From Bacteroidota bacterium (GTDB taxonomy: Bacteria; Bacteroidota; Bacteroidia; Chitinophagales; UBA2359), in contig JAHDCM010000188.1 in assembly GCA_020629895.1 (NCBI GenBank), positions 1-7,291 on the forward strand: a stretch of DNA of 7,291 bases, read 5' to 3'. The position numbers were made by a program, and so were the translations under genes. The first letter of the stretch is position 1. Each line of letters opens with the position of its first letter. The notes below the pieces were generated by a model. That model worked only from the letters and a program-made list of their open reading frames with translations. It was not told the DNA's origin and ran no database searches. Below are positions 1 through 5,141 of this stretch, in pieces.

Positions 1-16
1 ATAAACTAGATACACT

Positions 17-1021
17 ATGGATATTTCCTCCTCCGCTACCGATATAATGGAATTAAACGAGCGGATTCAACGAGAAAGTGCTTTTGTAGAAACAATCAAT
101 AGCGAAGTAGGCAAAGTCATTATTGGCCAAAAATATATGCTAGAACGTCTACTACTGGGCGTCCTTTCCAATGGGCATATCCTACTCGAAGGAGTACCAG
201 GACTAGCCAAAACACTAGCCATCAAAACATTGTCTACTGCCGTTAGAGCAGATTTTAGCCGTATCCAATTCACACCCGACCTCCTTCCTGCCGACCTCAT
301 TGGTACCATGATTTACAACATGCACCAAAATAAATTTGAGGTCAAAAAAGGACCTGTATTTTCCAACTTCATCCTTGCCGATGAAATCAACCGTGCGCCT
401 GGAAAAGTACAAAGTGCCTTACTACAAGCCATGCAAGAAAGAGAAGTCACCATTGGAGATACTACCTTCAAACTAGAAGAGCCTTTCTTAGTAATGGCAA
501 CGCAAAACCCGATCGAACAAGAAGGAACCTATCCTCTACCAGAAGCACAACTCGACCGTTTTATGCTTAAAGTAGTCATCTCCTATCCTGAATTTGACGA
601 TGAGCAACTAATCATGCGCATGAACGTCAATCAAAAGTTTGGAAAGGTTGATCCTGTATTAGATAAAGATACCTTACTAAGAGCCAGAAAAGTGGTTCGA
701 GAAGTATATATGGATGAAAAAATTGAGCGTTATATCCTTGATATTGTTTTCGCCACTCGAACACCCGAAAAGTATAACTTACAATCACTAAAGCCCCTTA
801 TCAATTATGGTGGTTCGCCTCGTGCTAGTATCAACTTAGCACTTGCCTCCAAAGCTTATGCATTTATCAAACGTCGTGGCTATGTTATCCCTGAAGATGT
901 AAGGGCCGTATGCAACGATGTCATGCGTCACCGTATAGGTGTTACCTACGAAGCAGAAGCAGAAAACATTACCTCAGAAGATATTGTCAGCCAAATTCTC
1001 AATGCAGTAGAGGTACCTTAA
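17..1021 (+). CDS. MoxR-family AAA+ ATPase
   Basis: This is a cytoplasmic AAA+ ATPase of the MoxR family (334 aa, normal length), thought to act as a chaperone that assembles or activates VWA-domain partner proteins. The sequence shows Walker A GVPGLAKT (residues 59-66, Lys65), Walker B LADE (120-123), sensor 1 around ATQNP (161-165), the MoxR signature LPEAQLDRF (174-182) and the sensor 2 region GGSPR (265-269). The C-terminal part matches the helical AAA lid. All catalytic residues are present. The first ATG (17) was chosen; a second in-frame ATG (residue 11) is possible, but either start keeps the conserved region. Stops lie just upstream (positions 2-4 and 7-9), and only 16 bases precede the gene, so its promoter cannot be judged. 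The DUF58 gene follows after 35 bp and is its likely partner. The family call is firm; the cellular role is inferred. Confidence 0.96.
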   Translation: MDISSSATDIMELNERIQRESAFVETINSEVGKVIIGQKYMLERLLLGVLSNGHILLEGVPGLAKTLAIKTLSTAVRADFSRIQFTPDLLPADLIGTMIYNMHQNKFEVKKGPVFSNFILADEINRAPGKVQSALLQAMQEREVTIGDTTFKLEEPFLVMATQNPIEQEGTYPLPEAQLDRFMLKVVISYPEFDDEQLIMRMNVNQKFGKVDPVLDKDTLLRARKVVREVYMDEKIERYILDIVFATRTPEKYNLQSLKPLINYGGSPRASINLALASKAYAFIKRRGYVIPEDVRAVCNDVMRHRIGVTYEAEAENITSEDIVSQILNAVEVP

Positions 1022-1056
1022 TCTACACCAACCAATATAATTGACAATTCCTATAT

Positions 1057-2019
1057 ATGGAAACTAGCGAACTCCTCAAAAAAGTCCGTAAAATAGAGAT
1101 TAAAAGCAAAGGGCTATCCAATCAGATTTTTTCTGGTGAATATAATAGTGCCTTCAAAGGACGAGGAATGTCGTTTAGCGAAGTAAGAGAATATACGTAT
1201 GGAGATGATGTAAAAGCAATTGACTGGAACGTAACGGCACGATTTAATACGCCTTATATAAAAATTTTCCAAGAAGAACGCGAACTAACAGTCATGCTAC
1301 TCGTTGATGTTAGTCCTTCCGCTTTCTTTGGTACCAAAAACCAAATGAAGCACGAAATTATTACCGAAATTTGTGCTGTTCTCGCCTTTTCTGCCATCAA
1401 CAATAATGATAAAGTAGGTGTCCTATTTTTTAGTGATGACATTGATCTATTTATTCCTCCTAAAAAAGGGAAATCACACGTACTACGTATCATACGCGAA
1501 CTACTAGAATTTGGATATGGCGAAAAATCAAAAGAAGGAATAAAACTAGCAGAAGATCAAACGATTAAAGATAAATTAAAAGGCATTTTTAGCCGACGAA
1601 AAAAGAAAGCTCCTCCTCCTAAAACCAATATCGAACATGCACTCAAATATTTTAGCAATGTCATCAAACGAAAGTGTATCACTTTCCTCCTTTCAGATTT
1701 TATAGACGAAGGATACGAAAAATCACTAACTTTGATTAGTAAAAAACATGATTTGGTGGGTATTCATGTGTTCGACCAACGCGAGGAGGAATTACCTAAT
1801 GTTGGCTTATTAAGAGTCGTAGATGCTGAAACAGGTGAAGTAATGTGGCTCGATACAGCCAATAAAAAAGCACGAAACCAATACGCAAATACATTTCGAA
1901 AAAACGTTACTACTTGTAAAAATACATTTTCCAGAAGTGGAGCAGACCTAATTAGTATTCCAACAGATCGCCCTTATGTAAAATACCTTATGAACTTTTT
2001 CAAGAAGCGAGGTAGTTAA
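1057..2019 (+). CDS. DUF58 protein with VWA-like MIDAS site
   Basis: This 320-residue protein belongs to the DUF58 family, which is routinely encoded beside MoxR ATPases and has a von Willebrand A-like fold. The diagnostic motif GDDVKAIDW is at residues 49-57, closed by Ala61-Arg62. A complete metal-site set can be seen: DVSPS (Asp84, Ser86, Ser88), Thr190 in KTNIEHAL, and Asp214 in LLSDF. No signal peptide or membrane segment is visible, so it is probably cytoplasmic or peripheral. Between the two halves of the metal site, residues 156-188 form a Lys/Arg-rich stretch ending in three prolines, where many relatives seem to have a shorter loop. The start ATG lies 35 bp after the moxR stop, with no clear Shine-Dalgarno sequence, and co-transcription is likely. 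In many Bacteroidota such a gene is followed by batA and batB; here it is not. The exact role is unknown; activation by MoxR is an inference from the family. Confidence 0.93.
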   Translation: METSELLKKVRKIEIKSKGLSNQIFSGEYNSAFKGRGMSFSEVREYTYGDDVKAIDWNVTARFNTPYIKIFQEERELTVMLLVDVSPSAFFGTKNQMKHEIITEICAVLAFSAINNNDKVGVLFFSDDIDLFIPPKKGKSHVLRIIRELLEFGYGEKSKEGIKLAEDQTIKDKLKGIFSRRKKKAPPPKTNIEHALKYFSNVIKRKCITFLLSDFIDEGYEKSLTLISKKHDLVGIHVFDQREEELPNVGLLRVVDAETGEVMWLDTANKKARNQYANTFRKNVTTCKNTFSRSGADLISIPTDRPYVKYLMNFFKKRGS

Positions 2020-2058
2020 GCTTTTTGTATAATATATTTATTCTTGCTAAATTAAGAC

Positions 2059-2089
2059 ATTGCTTTTTCTGCTCCCATTTGTACTTTAC
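2059..2089 (+). promoter_or_regulatory. possible Bacteroidota-type promoter
   Basis: ATTG (2059-2062) and TACTTTAC (2082-2089) are 19 bp apart. This loosely matches the Bacteroidota -33 TTTG and -7 TAnnTTTG boxes, but the -7 box misses its last two bases. It lies in the 102-bp gap between the DUF58 gene and the exported-protein gene, where a promoter is expected. The match is weak. Confidence 0.25.
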
Positions 2090-2108
2090 AAATAAAATTC
2101 AACTTAAA

Positions 2109-2114
2109 AAGGGA
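2109..2114 (+). promoter_or_regulatory. Shine-Dalgarno-like site AAGGGA
   Basis: AAGGGA lies 7 bases before the ATG at 2122. It is the only gene start in the window with a recognisable purine-rich ribosome-binding site, and it supports the chosen start of the exported protein. The match to the full consensus is partial. Confidence 0.4.
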
Positions 2115-2121
2115 CTATAAT

Positions 2122-2955
2122 ATGAAAAAGACCACCTTCTTCCTTATCGCTTGTCTAGGACTATTTATGCTATCAAGCCTAATTAGTTTTGCTCAGCAAC
2201 CACCAGCCAAAAAGGCTATTGCCAATGACAAAGTGTATTCCAGTTCTTTTTACGACAATGATAAAGACAAAAAAACAAGTACCCAATCAACTACTGGTAC
2301 CCAAACAGTTGTCTCAGAAAGTACAGTGACCTATGTCAATAATAAAATAAAAAAAGACAGGTCATACATGACGCTTGACCAATTCTATCGTAAGGTGCAG
2401 TCAAAAATGTATAAATTCCCCAACTGGAAAGTCAGCCTACAAAAAGATCGAGTGGTATTTTATGGACCTATCACCACCATATTAAAAGATCACGTAGGAC
2501 ACGAAGCACACCCTGATCCTGCCATTGAACGTTCTCGTAACGAAAAAAAATTTCCTAGTAAATCTTATGAATTGGTCATCTCATTAACCGATTACCCAAT
2601 TGAGACTTATAAAACAACCAAAGCCACCAACGAAAGGATAAAAAAAGAACTGAAAGAACTACCTGAAAAATATAGAGTCGGAAAGTATGGGGTCTACCAA
2701 GATGAAGAAAAAGGACTCTTTACAACCGAATCTAAAGATGAAAAAAATCGACTCGCTAAATATTTCTTAGCGAAAAAACACCTCGAGTCACTTGAAAAAG
2801 ATATTCCCGACCTCTATATTGCCAACTATGGTGTGCAGGTCAATTATATTAACTACTACCGAGTATATCCACAAAGAGTACACGTAGATGCTGCCAATAT
2901 CGCTCAGATGGTGCGAAATATTGTCGAATACGGAGATGATGAAGTACAAAAATAA
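2122..2955 (+). CDS. exported protein of unknown function
   Basis: I do not recognise this 277-residue protein. The first 24 residues form a typical signal peptide: Lys2-Lys3, a hydrophobic core, then Ser-Phe-Ala with predicted signal peptidase I cleavage before Gln25. The mature protein would be about 253 residues, in the periplasm, on the surface or secreted. It starts with a polar, Thr/Ser-rich linker (52-70), continues with a mixed region containing NWKVSL and FYGPI, then a long Lys/Glu-rich, probably helical part (about 165-228), and a Tyr-rich segment (six tyrosines in residues 232-249). After the signal peptide there is no membrane helix, no obvious catalytic motif and no C-terminal sorting domain. 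Cys11 lies inside the hydrophobic core and is unlikely to be a lipidation site. It is separated from the DUF58 gene by 102 bp and followed by a terminator, so it is probably a single-gene transcript. The coding call is firm; the function is open. Confidence 0.88.
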   Translation: MKKTTFFLIACLGLFMLSSLISFAQQPPAKKAIANDKVYSSSFYDNDKDKKTSTQSTTGTQTVVSESTVTYVNNKIKKDRSYMTLDQFYRKVQSKMYKFPNWKVSLQKDRVVFYGPITTILKDHVGHEAHPDPAIERSRNEKKFPSKSYELVISLTDYPIETYKTTKATNERIKKELKELPEKYRVGKYGVYQDEEKGLFTTESKDEKNRLAKYFLAKKHLESLEKDIPDLYIANYGVQVNYINYYRVYPQRVHVDAANIAQMVRNIVEYGDDEVQK

Positions 2956-2970
2956 TTATAATAAAAAACA

Positions 2971-3004
2971 AAAGCGGTAAGTGAAATCAATCACCTACCG
3001 CTTT
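2971..3004. terminator. bidirectional stem-loop terminator
   Basis: A 14-bp inverted repeat with one mismatch (AAAGCGGTAAGTGA, 2971-2984; TCACCTACCGCTTT, 2991-3004) encloses a 6-base loop. It lies between the convergent ends of the exported-protein gene (stop at 2955) and the - strand gene (stop at 3053). Read on the - strand, the stem is followed by TGTTTTTTAT, a good U-tract. On the + strand the tail is poorer (CTACTTTAACC) but begins with the stem's own CTTT. It should end the - transcript well and the + transcript moderately. Confidence 0.8.
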
Positions 3005-3052
3005 CTACTTTAACCTTATTCATTGAGTATTAATGAACCATTTCTTTTAACT

Positions 3053-3520
3053 TTACTTACCTAACAAGTTACCAAGCCCTCCTCCCAATAAATCTTTTGC
3101 TTTATCTGCCAACATATTTGATCCAACAGACGCCATTAACGAATTCGCATCAAAAGCCGAATCTGCAGGAGCAGAAGAAGTAAACTTACTAATCAAACTC
3201 TGAATAATACCAGGTAACATACTACCCGCAAAAGACGAAGAAGCATCGCCTCCCATACCTGTTAAACCAGGCAATTTACCCGCAAAATTCGAAATCATCC
3301 CCTGTACAATACTATTACTACCCAAATCACTCGCATTACCTCCTAACAAAGAAGACAAACCCGAAATATCACCACTTCCCAAAGCTCCTTTTATTCCATC
3401 TACTACCGAATCACCAGCAGCACCTGCTACTGCATCGGCACTATCATTTGGTATATCGGCACTACCCATTAATTGCCCCATCGCCTGATCTTTTACTACA
3501 TTCATAATCTGATCTAACAT
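3053..3520 (-). CDS. DUF937-like Gly/Ser/Ala-rich small protein
   Basis: This 155-residue protein starts at the ATG complement of 3518-3520. Its pattern resembles small DUF937/YidB-like proteins of Bacteroidota: an N-terminal MLDQIMNVVKDQ helix, an IPND segment near residue 23, a GDSVVDGIKGAL block, and repeated Gly-rich turns between short hydrophobic helices (SSLLGG, FAGKLPG, FAGSMLPG, LLGGGLGNLLG). Glycine is about 17% of residues. It has no Glu, Arg, His, Cys, Tyr or Trp; its 14 acidic residues are all Asp and its 7 basic residues all Lys, giving a net acidic charge. There is no signal peptide or clear membrane span. No function is established for this kind of protein. It is transcribed alone, opposite to its neighbours, between the terminator and the radA leader. 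The family link comes from pattern memory and is less sure than the coding call. Confidence 0.82.
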   Translation of the reverse strand: MLDQIMNVVKDQAMGQLMGSADIPNDSADAVAGAAGDSVVDGIKGALGSGDISGLSSLLGGNASDLGSNSIVQGMISNFAGKLPGLTGMGGDASSSFAGSMLPGIIQSLISKFTSSAPADSAFDANSLMASVGSNMLADKAKDLLGGGLGNLLGK

Positions 3521-3541
3521 TTCTATAATTTTATTTGTTGG

Positions 3542-3570
3542 AAAAAATAGTTTAACTTAAATTATACACA
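3542..3570 (-). promoter_or_regulatory. possible promoter of the DUF937-like gene
   Basis: Read on the - strand, TGTG (3570-3567) and TATTTTTT (3549-3542) are 17 bp apart. This resembles the TTTG / TAnnTTTG pair of Bacteroidota with one mismatch in each box. It would place transcription start about 15 bases before the ATG. The region is A/T-rich, so a chance match is possible. Confidence 0.3.
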
Positions 3571-3679
3571 TCTCTGTGACGCCTTAAAAATTCAAAAGTC
3601 ACGCCAAACCTATCCACTTATTTAATTACTCCGTAGGACACAAGTGCTACCTGTCAAACACTCGTTTAACAAATCATCG

Positions 3680-3707
3680 CACTTCGTACCTTACACTTCG
3701 CACCTTA
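3680..3707 (+). repeat. 14-bp tandem duplication before radA
   Basis: CACTTCGTACCTTA (3680-3693) is followed at once by CACTTCGCACCTTA (3694-3707), differing in one base. The second copy ends two bases before the radA ATG (3710), so the repeat occupies the place where a ribosome-binding site would be. It contains no Shine-Dalgarno sequence. Its function is unknown; it may be a local duplication or a copy of a dispersed repeat. Confidence 0.85.
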
Positions 3708-3709
3708 TC

Positions 3710-5083
3710 ATGGCTAAAATAAAAACTCGATATATCTGCCAAAACTGTGGCACTGATTCCCCCAAATGGCTTGGCAAATGCAACATTTGTGGAGAATGGG
3801 ATACCTTTGTTGAAGAAATTATTACCCCAAAAAATAAAAAAGAGGCAATAAAAGAAAAGGCAACGGGAATTTCAACCGCCAAAAAAAATGCCTTGCATAT
3901 CAATGAAATTGAAAGCATTCGAGAACGACGACTCATCACCCACGATAATGAATTAAACCGTGTGTTAGGTGGCGGTATTGTTCCAGGTTCTGTTATCTTA
4001 TTAGGGGGTGAACCAGGCATTGGAAAATCTACTTTACTACTCCAACTAGCCGTTCAACTACAAGGCTACTCTATCTTATATGTTTCTGGTGAGGAAAGTG
4101 CGCAACAAGTCAAAATGCGTGCTAGTCGTATCGGTATCCATAACGAAGAATGCCTTATTTACACTGAAACCGATCTCTTTAATATCTTCAAAGAATTGCG
4201 TAGCAAAAATCCTGTTCTATGTATTATTGACTCTATCCAAACGCTCCGATCTCCTACACTTGAATCAACAACTGGTAGTGTCTCTCAAATTCGAGAATGT
4301 GCTAGTGAATTACAACGCTACGCCAAAGAAACGAACACTCCTATCTTTATCATCGGACACATCACCAAAGAGGGGGTCATTGCAGGGCCAAAAATACTCG
4401 AACACATGGTAGATACAGTTCTTCAATTTGAAGGAGACCGCCACCATGCCTATCGTCTTCTACGTACCAAAAAAAATCGTTTCGGTTCTACTTCCGAACT
4501 GGGTATCTACGAAATGCGTCATGATGGTCTTCGTCAAGTTAGCAACCCCTCCGAACTTCTTATCTCTGAAAACGATCAAAACCTTAGTGGTATTAGCATC
4601 GCTGCCACTATCGAAGGTCTCCGCCCTCTACTTATCGAAACACAAGCACTTGTTTCTCCATCTGCCTACGGAACACCTCAACGATCCGCTACGGGCTTCG
4701 ATAGTAAACGGCTCAATATGCTCCTAGCAGTACTCGAAAAACGTTGTGGTTTCCGCTTTGGCGACAAAGATGTATTTATCAATATTGCAGGCGGGCTTAA
4801 AGTCGAAGACCCTGCTATTGACCTCGCATTTATTTGTTCACTCCTCTCCTCTTTCGAAGATATTGCACTTCCTCAACAACTGTGCTTCGCAGGTGAAATA
4901 GGCCTCTCAGGAGAAGTTCGTAGTGTTCATCGTATCGAACAACGCATCTTCGAAGCCGAAAAACTTGGCTTCCAACAAATCATGATTTCTGCCAATAATA
5001 AAGGGCTAGATCCTAGCAAATACAATATTACCTTAGCACAAGTAAAAACAGTAGAAGATGTATATGCCCAATTATTTCAGTAA
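3710..5083 (+). CDS. radA: DNA repair protein RadA (Sms)
   Basis: RadA is a hexameric, DnaB-like ATPase that drives branch migration and helps process RecA recombination intermediates. The 457-residue product has the full layout: a four-cysteine zinc finger (Cys10, Cys13, Cys24, Cys27), Walker A GEPGIGKS (100-107, Lys106), Walker B LCIIDS (Asp174), the RadA-specific KNRFG motif (255-259), and a C-terminal Lon-protease-like domain from about residue 290. The ATG at 3710 was chosen because family members begin MAKxKTxYxCxxCG and the length then fits the usual 450-460. A GTG start at 3644 would add 22 residues encoded by the leader and the 14-bp repeat, which is unlikely. No Shine-Dalgarno sequence is visible. 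A UvrD-type helicase gene follows after 58 bp on the same strand, suggesting a recombination operon. Confidence 0.98.
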   Translation: MAKIKTRYICQNCGTDSPKWLGKCNICGEWDTFVEEIITPKNKKEAIKEKATGISTAKKNALHINEIESIRERRLITHDNELNRVLGGGIVPGSVILLGGEPGIGKSTLLLQLAVQLQGYSILYVSGEESAQQVKMRASRIGIHNEECLIYTETDLFNIFKELRSKNPVLCIIDSIQTLRSPTLESTTGSVSQIRECASELQRYAKETNTPIFIIGHITKEGVIAGPKILEHMVDTVLQFEGDRHHAYRLLRTKKNRFGSTSELGIYEMRHDGLRQVSNPSELLISENDQNLSGISIAATIEGLRPLLIETQALVSPSAYGTPQRSATGFDSKRLNMLLAVLEKRCGFRFGDKDVFINIAGGLKVEDPAIDLAFICSLLSSFEDIALPQQLCFAGEIGLSGEVRSVHRIEQRIFEAEKLGFQQIMISANNKGLDPSKYNITLAQVKTVEDVYAQLFQ

Positions 5084-5141
5084 ATTTGTTAAGGGATTTT
5101 ATTATTAATAGGCTTCCCCCTATAAACCTGACCCACAAAAC

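Noticed and set aside
1039..1049. Short palindrome AATTGACAATT between moxR and the DUF58 gene
   Set aside because: Eleven A/T-rich bases inside a probable operon; chance symmetry is likely, and there is no second copy.
2001..2027. Weak stem-loop across the DUF58 stop codon (CAAGAAGC / GCTTTTTG, 11-base loop)
   Set aside because: The stem is A/T-rich with a G-U pair and a large loop, and its T-run is inside the stem, so it is too weak to call a terminator.
2143..2154. Lipobox-like LIAC (residues 8-11) in the exported protein
   Set aside because: The cysteine is followed by a long hydrophobic run ending in a good Ser-Phe-Ala cleavage site, which fits signal peptidase I rather than a lipoprotein.
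3576..3605. GTGAC ... GTCAC inverted repeat in the divergent gap before radA
   Set aside because: Only five bases per arm with a wide spacer; this is not enough to propose an operator.
3633..3650. Imperfect hairpin GTAGGAC / GTGCTAC in the radA leader
   Set aside because: Seven pairs with a central mismatch and a 4-base loop can easily arise by chance. No effector or terminator context is visible.
3644..3709. GTG start giving RadA 22 extra residues
   Set aside because: RadA proteins begin at the zinc finger with MAKxK, the length from 3710 is normal, and the extra part only translates the leader and its tandem repeat.
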